From the NCBI RefSeq assembly GCF_000799715.1, contig NZ_JUHG01000011.1, forward strand, positions 434,001-498,000: a stretch of DNA of 64,000 bases. Direction: 5' to 3'. Source of the stretch: Martinezella rhizogenes (lineage in GTDB: Bacteria > Pseudomonadota > Alphaproteobacteria > Rhizobiales > Rhizobiaceae). The translations under genes and the position numbers were made by a program. The notes beneath the pieces were generated by a model. That model did no database searches. It saw only the letters and a program-made list of their open reading frames with translations, and was not told the origin of the DNA. This document shows, one piece after another, positions 55,022-64,000 of the stretch (the stretch's first letter is position 1; every line of letters starts with the position of its first letter).

Positions 55022-56182
55022 TCAGAAATCGATCGCGGCGTAGAACATGGCAAATAGCCCGTCCATCAGGATCACCACGAAAATCGACTTCACCACCGAT
55101 GCGGTCACATGCTGGCCGAGCGATTCGGCGCTGCCGCCGACCTTCAATCCTTCGACCGCCGCGACGATGCCGATGACCAGCGCCATGAACGGCGCCTTGA
55201 TCATGCCCGAGATGACGGTGGAAAGGCTGATCGCCTCATGCAGGCGCGAAATGAAGGTGGCAAAGGTGATACCGGAATAGGCCCAGGTCACCGTCGCCGC
55301 ACCGAAGAGCGAGGCAAAGTTGGCAAGGATCGTCAACAACGGCAGTGCCACGGTCAGCGCCACCAGCCGCGGGAAGATCAGGACACCAATCGGGTTCAGG
55401 CCCATCACCTTCAGCGCATCGACCTCTTCGCGCATCTTCATCGAGCCGATTTCGGCGGTGATCGCGCTGCCCGAGCGGCCGGCGATCATGATGGCGGTCA
55501 AAAGCACGCCGATTTCACGCAATTGCAGGATGCCGACGAGATCGACGACGAACACTTCGGCACCAAAATAGCGCAGCTGGAATGCGCCCTGCTGCGCGAT
55601 AATCGCGCCGATCAGATAGGACATCAAAAGGATGATCGGGACGGCGCGCACGCCCATATGGTCGATCTGGTTGACGATGGACGCAGGAGAAACACCGCTG
55701 CCGCGCCCGAACTTGAGCTGCGCACCGCGCACCGCTGAACCAAGGATATACATGGCCGCGACAAGATTGCCCCAGATCTCGTAGACGGTTTCGCCGATCG
55801 GCGCGAAAATGCGCTCCGCCCAAGACTTCCTAGGCCTGGGCTCCGGCTTCTCGTCATCCGGATCCTCGGTAAAGGCCGTCAGCAGCTCGTCCACATGCGG
55901 ATTGGACCCTTCGATGCTGACACTGGCGCCATGCGCCTCCTGGCTTTCCTTCAGGCGGCGGATCAGCAGCGCCCCGGCGGTATCGACGTCAGAGAGATCG
56001 GAAAGATCGATCACCACCCGGCCACCGCCGCTCCGCGTCGTCAGCTGATCGATGCGCCGCAGCACGCCATGGACATTGGCACTGCGCCAATTGCCTTCCA
56101 GCCGATAGCGATGCCCATTGCCATCGGGCTCGTCGTCGATCCTCGGTGCGTCGGGTTTCTGTTCGGCTGCTTTCAAACTCAT
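55022..56182 (-). CDS. MlaE-like permease with N-terminal STAS domain
   Basis: A 386-residue protein. Residues 45-110 (GGGRVVIDLSDLSDVDTAGA, LLIRRLKESQEAHGASVSIE) have the STAS fold, equivalent to MlaB. Residues 140-386 are the MlaE permease with about five transmembrane helices and the family core VFVVDLVGILQLREIGVLLT, IMIAGRSGSAITAEIGSMKM. The fusion of the MlaB-like and MlaE-like parts replaces separate genes. First gene of the Mla operon, moving phospholipids between the membranes. Confidence 0.92.
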   Translation of the reverse strand: MSLKAAEQKPDAPRIDDEPDGNGHRYRLEGNWRSANVHGVLRRIDQLTTRSGGGRVVIDLSDLSDVDTAGALLIRRLKESQEAHGASVSIEGSNPHVDELLTAFTEDPDDEKPEPRPRKSWAERIFAPIGETVYEIWGNLVAAMYILGSAVRGAQLKFGRGSGVSPASIVNQIDHMGVRAVPIILLMSYLIGAIIAQQGAFQLRYFGAEVFVVDLVGILQLREIGVLLTAIMIAGRSGSAITAEIGSMKMREEVDALKVMGLNPIGVLIFPRLVALTVALPLLTILANFASLFGAATVTWAYSGITFATFISRLHEAISLSTVISGMIKAPFMALVIGIVAAVEGLKVGGSAESLGQHVTASVVKSIFVVILMDGLFAMFYAAIDF

Positions 56183-56339
56183 ACGTCTTTCAAGTCTTGC
56201 GGCGAGATCGCCGACTCGGAAATCCCCACGCGACGCTAATCGTTAATACACCGAGTGCATAGGCGATTTCTATGCCACGCAAACACCAAAAAATATGCCA
56301 TAGGATTTTGATATCCAAATGAATTCGTTTTGGGGCAGC

Positions 56340-57557
56340 TTACGAAGTTTCGCTCGCTCTTCCGCCGATTGCAGAGCTATGAGGCTGAAGGTTGTGGGCG
56401 ACGATCAGCATGACGAGACCGAAAGCAGCAACGCCAGACATAATGTAGTAGCTGGAAAGACCCAGCCAGGCATAGAGGTAGCCGGATACCAGCGTCATCA
56501 GTCCGAGAAACATGCCGTTATAAAAGAAATAGGCTCCTTGAGCCGAGGCCTCCTGCGTTTCCTGCACCGAGGCGACGATGCGGCGCTGGATACCGGTATG
56601 TACACAGGCGAAAGTGCAGGCGTGTAAACATTGCAGCAGGAAATAGCCTGCGAAACCGAGGTTGATCGGGAACAGTATCCAGCGGACGACGCACACGGCC
56701 GCGCCGAAAAAGATCAACGTCCAGGCGCTGAACCGCCGGCCCAGCATCCTCGACATGAAAAACACCATGACCTCCGCCGCGACCCCGACGCACCAGAGGA
56801 TGGCGACCTGCGTGCCTGAAAAACCAAGCTGGCGCCAATAGATCGACGCGAACGTATACATCATGGCATGACTCGACTGCTGCACCGACACACCGATCAT
56901 GGTGACCAGCAATTGCGGCGAGCGCAGCGAACTGGTCGGCGCCTGCAGACTGATCGGCTGGTTGCGGCGTCGCGTCGGCCCGATGCGCGGACAGAAGAAA
57001 GCCATCAGCGTTGTCAGGACGAAACCCGCGACCATGGCGGGAAGAACCGTCGTGCCGCCCCATTTGCCGATCATCTGACCGCCGATAAGGGTCGAGACGA
57101 TGAAAGCGATCGATCCCCAGACACGCATCGAGCCGTAATCGAAACCCCAGCGCCGCACACCGGAAACAGCGATCGATTCCACGATGGGCACATAAGGCGC
57201 GTATGTCGCCCCCTGAATGCCGTAGACTAGCAGCACCGGCCAGAAATCGCTCGTCCAGTAAAGCGCGATCGCCGTCAACAGCGACAGGGCACCCGACCAA
57301 AACAGCACAGTGGCACGTTCCTGCACACGGTCGGCAAGCATGCCGACAATGGGCACAACGAGAACCCGCACCACCATCGGCACGGCGAGGATAAGACCAA
57401 TCTCGCGATCACTGAAATTCAACCCGGCCAGCCAGACCGGGAAAAACGGCAGGGCGATCCCGTTGACGATCAACGGCGCACAATAGGACAAGGCCGTGCG
57501 CAACCGAAAATACGGCGGCGCACCCTCACCCTGCAGAGATTTTGTAGCGGGAATCAT
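56340..57557 (-). CDS. MFS transporter (HcaT/PPP-permease like)
   Basis: A 405-residue membrane protein with about 12 transmembrane helices. NGIALPFFPVWLAGLNFSDR and EIGLILAVPMVVRVLVVPIV are typical of the MFS_1-like/phenylpropionate permease branch. RMLGRRFSAWTLIFFGAAVC marks the second half, and the loop after helix 6 is basic. Its substrate cannot be deduced; aromatic acids and other organic acids are carried by relatives. A single gene. Confidence 0.87.
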   Translation of the reverse strand: MIPATKSLQGEGAPPYFRLRTALSYCAPLIVNGIALPFFPVWLAGLNFSDREIGLILAVPMVVRVLVVPIVGMLADRVQERATVLFWSGALSLLTAIALYWTSDFWPVLLVYGIQGATYAPYVPIVESIAVSGVRRWGFDYGSMRVWGSIAFIVSTLIGGQMIGKWGGTTVLPAMVAGFVLTTLMAFFCPRIGPTRRRNQPISLQAPTSSLRSPQLLVTMIGVSVQQSSHAMMYTFASIYWRQLGFSGTQVAILWCVGVAAEVMVFFMSRMLGRRFSAWTLIFFGAAVCVVRWILFPINLGFAGYFLLQCLHACTFACVHTGIQRRIVASVQETQEASAQGAYFFYNGMFLGLMTLVSGYLYAWLGLSSYYIMSGVAAFGLVMLIVAHNLQPHSSAIGGRASETS

Positions 57558-57723
57558 GACAGACCTGAAGGGAACTGATGTGTTCCTAGCACCCTATCGA
57601 TATCACGACTATGGCGGGAAATGGCCTTGCCGCAACGTTTCAGCCTAAAATGACGAAAGCGGCCGGATCGCGGCGATCAATAATTGTGACGGATGGTTAT
57701 CAGACCCGTGAGGCGGCGAAATA

Positions 57724-58548
57724 TTACGCCGCCTGCGCTCCAAGCGCTTCGGGCAGTTTCTCATCGGCAACGCCAATCAGCTGGGTCTCGGTAATCGACC
57801 GCCAGGTGATCAGCTCGAATGTGCCGTCCTCATGCTCGGCGATCGCCGTGCAGCTTTCGACCCAATCGCCGGTATTGATATAGCGGATGCCATCGAAGTC
57901 CTCGATGACGGCATGATGGATGTGTCCACAGATAACGCCGTCCGCATCGCTGCGCTTGGCCTCTTCGACCACGACGCGCTGGAACTCGCCGATGAAGTTG
58001 ACGGCATGCTTGACCTGAAGCTTCGCCCAGGCTGAGAAAGACCAGTAGGGCATGTTCAGGCGGCGGCGAACCGCGGCAAGTCCGATATTGATCAGGATCG
58101 CCATGTCATAGGCCCAGTCGCCGAGATAGGCGAGCAGGCGGGCGTTGCGGACGACGACGTCGAATTCGTCGCCATGCAGGACGAGGTACTTCTTGCCGTC
58201 GGCGGTCTCGTGGATGGCACGCTGGGCCACCTCGATGCCGCCAAAATGCGTGCCGGGGAAATCGCGCAGGAATTCGTCATGATTGCCAGGGATATAGACG
58301 ATGCGCGTGCCCTTGCGCGCCTTGCGCAGCAGCTTCTGCACGACGTCGTTGCAATCCTGCGGCCAGTACCAATTGCGCTTCAACCGCCAGCCATCGATGA
58401 TGTCGCCGACGAGGTAGATGGTGTCGGCGTCATGAAGACGCAGAAAATCGAGAAGAAAGTCCGCCTTGGCCGCTTTCGAGCCAAGGTGCACGTCAGAAAT
58501 GAACAGCGTTCGATATCGCCGGGTGTCCATGTTTTCATTCACGAACAT
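57724..58548 (-). CDS. LpxH-like UDP-2,3-diacylglucosamine diphosphatase/metallophosphoesterase
   Basis: A 274-residue calcineurin-like phosphoesterase. The five metal-binding motifs are visible: FISDVHLGS, LVGDIIDGWRL, YIPGNHDEFLRDF, LVLHGDEFD and CGHIHHAVI with SINTGDWVE-like YINTGDWVESCTAIAEHEDG. The length and the motif spacing follow the LpxH-like group, which act on UDP-diacylglucosamine in lipid A synthesis. Whether it serves lipid A is not certain, since many alphaproteobacteria use other enzymes. The start is one of several close codons; 58548 is used. It lies near a glycerophosphodiesterase gene. Confidence 0.82.
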   Translation of the reverse strand: MFVNENMDTRRYRTLFISDVHLGSKAAKADFLLDFLRLHDADTIYLVGDIIDGWRLKRNWYWPQDCNDVVQKLLRKARKGTRIVYIPGNHDEFLRDFPGTHFGGIEVAQRAIHETADGKKYLVLHGDEFDVVVRNARLLAYLGDWAYDMAILINIGLAAVRRRLNMPYWSFSAWAKLQVKHAVNFIGEFQRVVVEEAKRSDADGVICGHIHHAVIEDFDGIRYINTGDWVESCTAIAEHEDGTFELITWRSITETQLIGVADEKLPEALGAQAA

Positions 58549-58641
58549 TTGTCCGTGCCCTATCCTACGTTGGCTAATCCAAAATCAGACTCGTGTTTCA
58601 GGAAGATGACAAATGCTGTGCGGAGCGCTCGCGGCAGGAAA

Positions 58642-59397
58642 TCAGTCGCGTTTTGCAGCCATGGCGAGATCTGGCCGATCGGTTGTGAAACTGGCCACCC
58701 CGAGACGGAACATCGCCCGCGCCATCTCGCTCGTATGCGCCGCCCAGCCATGCACCGTCACACTGTTCCTTCCGAACAGGTCCATCACCTCGATGTCGAT
58801 GGTCTCTGCGCGCAAGGCAATGTCCCGGACGCCAAACCGGCTGAGCGCGGCAAGGGTGCCCTCCCAACCGAGCTGCGAGACCGTTTGCGGCGAGCAGAGA
58901 AAGACGAAACCGAGGAGCTCGCCGACATTCAACCCGCGCTCGTTGAGCGCCGTGCCGAAAGCTTCCAGGCGTGAAAGCGAAAAGCTGGTCACCATCGTCC
59001 GCCGCAACATGTCGCTCGCCAACAGCTCCTCCGCGATGCGGCCCTCCATGCCGTCGTAGGCTTTGCCGTCCAGCTTCGTCTTGATCTCCAGCCGAAGATC
59101 GACCGCCGACGGTCTGAAAATGCCGATGGTTTCGGCAAGAGTCGGAATGGTCTCGCCGCCGCTGCCGATGACAATATGGCGCATCAGCGCGTCATGGCTG
59201 AAATCGGCGATCGCGCCCTTGCCATCCGTCATGCGGTCGATAAGCGCGTCATGATGAACGACGAGCCTGTTGTCGCTTGTCTGGTGCACATCGAACTCAA
59301 CGAGATCGACACCGAGCCTGGCGGTATTCGAAAAGGCAAGCCGGGTATTTTCAGGCCACAAATGCGTGCCGCCGCGATGAGAGGCAATGAGGGTCAT
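58642..59397 (-). CDS. Glycerophosphodiester phosphodiesterase
   Basis: A 251-residue GDPD-family enzyme that hydrolyses glycerophosphodiesters to glycerol 3-phosphate and an alcohol. The active-site start TLIASHRGGTHLWPENTRLA contains His, Arg and the metal-binding Glu-Asn. LVEFDVHQTSDNRLVVHHDA supplies the second Glu, Asp and His. It is cytoplasmic, no signal peptide being visible, like UgpQ. Located 93 bases upstream of the LpxH-like gene on the same strand; both act on lipid headgroups. Confidence 0.92.
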   Translation of the reverse strand: MTLIASHRGGTHLWPENTRLAFSNTARLGVDLVEFDVHQTSDNRLVVHHDALIDRMTDGKGAIADFSHDALMRHIVIGSGGETIPTLAETIGIFRPSAVDLRLEIKTKLDGKAYDGMEGRIAEELLASDMLRRTMVTSFSLSRLEAFGTALNERGLNVGELLGFVFLCSPQTVSQLGWEGTLAALSRFGVRDIALRAETIDIEVMDLFGRNSVTVHGWAAHTSEMARAMFRLGVASFTTDRPDLAMAAKRD

Positions 59398-59625
59398 AAG
59401 GGATCTCTCTGTTTCCCCCTCCTAGCCTCCCGCCATGAACCTCGTATGACGCGGCCGGCGGCCGCCTGCCCCTCTGCAAAGTCACAGTTTCCACAAAGGA
59501 AAATTATGGGTTTGCCGCGACAAAAAACCCTTCAGCAGCGTCAAATCCATACTGTGCACCCGGAGCGATTGATGTATGGAGGGGAACTCAAGGCGCAAGC
59601 GCGCAGGTAGGAATGGAGAAGCGGG

Positions 59626-61938
<2,313 letters not shown>

Positions 61939-61951
61939 GAATATGCCGACA

Positions 61952-61976
61952 GAACGGCCGCTCCCGGCGGCCGTTC
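61952..61976 (+). terminator. Possible terminator hairpin after maeB
   Basis: Perfect stem GAACGGCCGC (61952-61961) and GCGGCCGTTC (61967-61976) with a 5-base loop, 13 bases after the maeB stop. No T-run follows, so termination efficiency is uncertain. Confidence 0.5.
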
Positions 61977-62105
61977 GAACAATCGGGCGATCCCGGCTGG
62001 TCATCTACTAAAAATCTTTCGTAATCAGCATGTTTTGATGGGTACGTTGTTAAGCTCCACGGTATATTCTCCCTGGAGATCGATCCGCTTTTCGAAGAGC
62101 ACAAC

Positions 62106-62864
62106 GTGAGCCGCGGCAAAAAACTCTATTCTTCTCTTTTGCTGTCCATGCTGGCGGCGACGCCGGCCCTTGCCCAGGCGAATACCATCTGCGACGAGTT
62201 GCGCGCAGAGTATGTCGACACCACCGAAATCATCGGCGCCAATGCCAAGGCGCGAGATCTTTCGCGCACGATCGTCCAACAAAACATGGCGATCCGGCGG
62301 CTGCGGAGCGACATGCGCAATCAGGGCTGCACGTCCGACAGCAGCTTGACCATCCTCGGCTCCGACAACGAAGCTACCTGCGATGACATGCATGATGCGA
62401 TGGAGCGGATGCGGGATGATCTTGCATCGCTGATGGATGAGCGCGAGCTGAGCGTGACCCGCATCGACGACGCCGGTGTGGAACGGCGCGAATTGCTGGA
62501 TGAAATGCAGCGGAACGGTTGCAATGCACCGCTGTCGGCCACGCCGGATACCGTGATCGAAACCAGGAAAAAACTGGAGATTCCGGCGCCGACACAACAA
62601 TCGCTGGCACAACCGGAGAGCTCCATCACCACGATCGAGACGGAAAAGCCCAAAACGGACGACGCCGCGCTGCCGCAGCAGAAGACAGCGGTGATAGCCG
62701 CACCGGAAATCACTCCGGTTCAGCCGAAACAACTGCAACCTGATCGGCCCTACGATCCCGCGACCAACAAGGTGCGCCAGGTCGGCCCGCAATTTCTTGC
62801 GACCGACCAGGGCACGCTCGATCTTAAACATCCGAAAGAGGTTGGACCACAGCCGTCGCAATAG
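62106..62864 (+). CDS. Exported protein of unknown function
   Basis: A 252-residue protein, with a signal peptide (LYSSLLLSMLAATPALAQA, cleavage near AQA-NT). The mature half is helical with four cysteines (NTICDELRAEY, RNQGCTSDSS, NEATCDDMHDAM and RNGCNAPL), probably two disulfides. The second half is a Pro/Gln/Lys/Thr-rich low-complexity tail. The start is GTG 62106, with weak ribosome-site support. Its 3' end overlaps the convergent ankyrin gene by 41 bases. No family assigned. Confidence 0.72.
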   Translation: MSRGKKLYSSLLLSMLAATPALAQANTICDELRAEYVDTTEIIGANAKARDLSRTIVQQNMAIRRLRSDMRNQGCTSDSSLTILGSDNEATCDDMHDAMERMRDDLASLMDERELSVTRIDDAGVERRELLDEMQRNGCNAPLSATPDTVIETRKKLEIPAPTQQSLAQPESSITTIETEKPKTDDAALPQQKTAVIAAPEITPVQPKQLQPDRPYDPATNKVRQVGPQFLATDQGTLDLKHPKEVGPQPSQ

Positions 62865-64000
62865 GCTGACGCATCAGCGCGATGACGGCCTCGTCGCCCG
62901 CCTCCCTCGCGAGATCGCGATAGGACCGGCCGGAGGCATCTCTCACGGAACGATCAGCCCCACGCTCCAGCAGGAAGCGCACCGCATCCGCCCGACGATT
63001 GAGAATTGCGAGGCCAAGCGGCGTCATCCAGTCTCGATCCGCACTAGCCTCCCCATGCGGGCGAAAATCGCCGAAGCGGGTGTTGATCAGCTCAGGGTGG
63101 GCATCCAGATTCGAGGCCAGTTGCTTGATCTGACCGTAAGCAGCGGCTGCAAACATATCGAGCGGCTGCGTCTTCAGAAATTCGACCATTTCCTCCCTGC
63201 CATTATACTCCGCCCAGCCGATCGGCGGCGTATAGTAATAGGGATCGCGGACAGTGGTGTCGGCACCATACTCGATCAGCAGCTTCGCCATCTCGATGTG
63301 ACCATGCAAAGCAGCTTCGTGCAGCGGCGTACGGCTGGTCATGGCGTTAACGTCGAAGCCCAACGCCAGCATAAGGCGAACAGCCCGCAAATCATTATCG
63401 CCGGCGGCCTCATGCAACATGGCGGGGTGAGCCCGGCGCATCGCTTCGGGAATGTCGAGGTCACCCGCTACTCTTCTCTTGATGTGATCAACAAGTATCG
63501 CCGGATCGGCCGTTGCATCCCGGGGCTTCTGCCGAATGAGAATATAGACCCAATCCTCTTGCTTTAGACGAACAGCTATAGCTCCATGCTGCACGAGATA
63601 AAGCACCAAATCCTTGTCATTGCCCAGCCGCGCCCATTCGTAAGGCGTCCGGCCGTTCACTGGCTTATTAACATCGGCCCCATGCTCGACCAGCAACCTG
63701 ACACGCTCGCCCATGCGCTTCTCGCAGGCCCAGGCCAGCTGATAGTTGAACACGGTCTGCGAATTCGCCACCAGCCGGCCATCCTCGCGTACCAGCCAGT
63801 TGTTCTTATCGCTCGCGGAAAGGCCGTATTCCAACAACAGTTCCAAACAAGAATTGTCGGGCTCGAACATCCGGTTATAAAGCGCCTGGCTGTCGTTCGC
63901 TTCAGCACCTGCATCGAGCAGCAAGCGCGCGAAAGCCTCGCATTTCGGATGCTGCGGCTGCCGAATCTTGCCGGCCTCGCCCTCGCCGAAAACGCCGGTC
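62824..64000 (-). CDS. Ankyrin-repeat protein (partial, 5' end outside window)
   Basis: At least 391 codons; the frame is open to the window edge and includes residues upstream of the first in-frame TTG, such as HPKCEAFARLLLDAGAEAND. Several ankyrin repeats are visible: GRTPYEWARLGNDKDLVLYL, MTSRTPLHEAALHGHIEMAK with LLIEYGADTTVRD, and MTPLGLAILNRRADAVRFLL with ERGADRSVRDASG. Ankyrin repeats mediate protein-protein contacts. No catalytic domain is in the visible part. It converges on and overlaps the exported-protein gene by 41 bases. Confidence 0.87.
   Translation of the reverse strand, partial: TGVFGEGEAGKIRQPQHPKCEAFARLLLDAGAEANDSQALYNRMFEPDNSCLELLLEYGLSASDKNNWLVREDGRLVANSQTVFNYQLAWACEKRMGERVRLLVEHGADVNKPVNGRTPYEWARLGNDKDLVLYLVQHGAIAVRLKQEDWVYILIRQKPRDATADPAILVDHIKRRVAGDLDIPEAMRRAHPAMLHEAAGDNDLRAVRLMLALGFDVNAMTSRTPLHEAALHGHIEMAKLLIEYGADTTVRDPYYYTPPIGWAEYNGREEMVEFLKTQPLDMFAAAAYGQIKQLASNLDAHPELINTRFGDFRPHGEASADRDWMTPLGLAILNRRADAVRFLLERGADRSVRDASGRSYRDLAREAGDEAVIALMRQPIATAVVQPLSDV

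Noticed and set aside
57711..57734. Inverted repeat AGGCGGCG/CGCCGCCT as terminator of the LpxH-like gene
   Set aside because: It overlaps the last codons of the gene and has no T-run downstream.

Overview
The window looks like a stretch of chromosome from a Rhizobium-type alphaproteobacterium (Rhizobiales; Rhizobium/Agrobacterium/Sinorhizobium branch). The evidence is the GC-rich coding bias, the housekeeping set (rpsD, murI, icd, alaS, recA, cckA, dksA, fol genes, gnd, maeB), a malic enzyme fused to a phosphotransacetylase domain, a single-cysteine DksA, an alphaproteobacterial-type LexA box at recA, and a giant Growth Pole Ring (GPR/RgsE)-type protein characteristic of polar-growing Rhizobiales. 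No rRNA, tRNA, CRISPR array, prophage or insertion sequence was seen.

Layout. 1-1.3 kb: 5' part of rpsD, then a compact VapB/VapC-type toxin-antitoxin pair. 1.3-9.2 kb: HerA-like ATPase, lactate-dehydrogenase-type flavoenzyme, GNAT acetyltransferase, murI, TrmJ-type RNA methyltransferase, a secreted protein, icd and a GST-like protein. 9.3-13.2 kb: alaS and recA with an SOS box. 13.4-15.4 kb: a pseudouridine catabolic pair (psuK-psuG). 15.5-20.6 kb: the cell-cycle kinase cckA, an orphan FliO-like membrane protein, dksA and a SixA-type phosphatase. 20.7-26.5 kb: ycjX-ycjF pair, secreted proteins and the folate genes folP-folB-folK. 26.5-34.9 kb: a probable small RNA, a 2Fe-2S ferredoxin, a stand-alone Hpt protein and, divergent from it, a 2,229-residue GPR-like protein built mostly from 78 consecutive 11-residue repeats. 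35-36.5 kb: an Asp-nucleophile hydrolase and an RcnB-like small exported protein.

36.7-49.9 kb is a carbohydrate-use locus. It holds a GH43 glycosidase, an aldo/keto reductase, a Gfo/Idh/MocA dehydrogenase, a TIM-barrel isomerase, a GH2 beta-mannosidase and a complete sugar ABC importer (ATPase, two permeases, binding protein), all on the minus strand, with a divergent LacI-type regulator. Together they could import an oligosaccharide, probably a hemicellulose or mannoside fragment, cleave it in the cytoplasm and oxidise or isomerise the released sugars. Two perfect hairpins and one terminator-like element lie inside this gene series and suggest graded expression.

50-64 kb: gnd, an SRPBCC-like protein, a four-gene Mla/MCE lipid-transport operon (STAS-permease fusion, ATPase, long MlaD-like protein, PqiC-like lipoprotein), an MFS transporter, an LpxH-like phosphoesterase, a glycerophosphodiesterase, the malic enzyme, a secreted protein and an ankyrin-repeat protein whose 5' end is cut by the window edge. 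The most unusual content is the GPR-like gene with its structured upstream region and the small RNA beside the ferredoxin gene. Function calls come from recognised motifs and gene order only; no database search was made.
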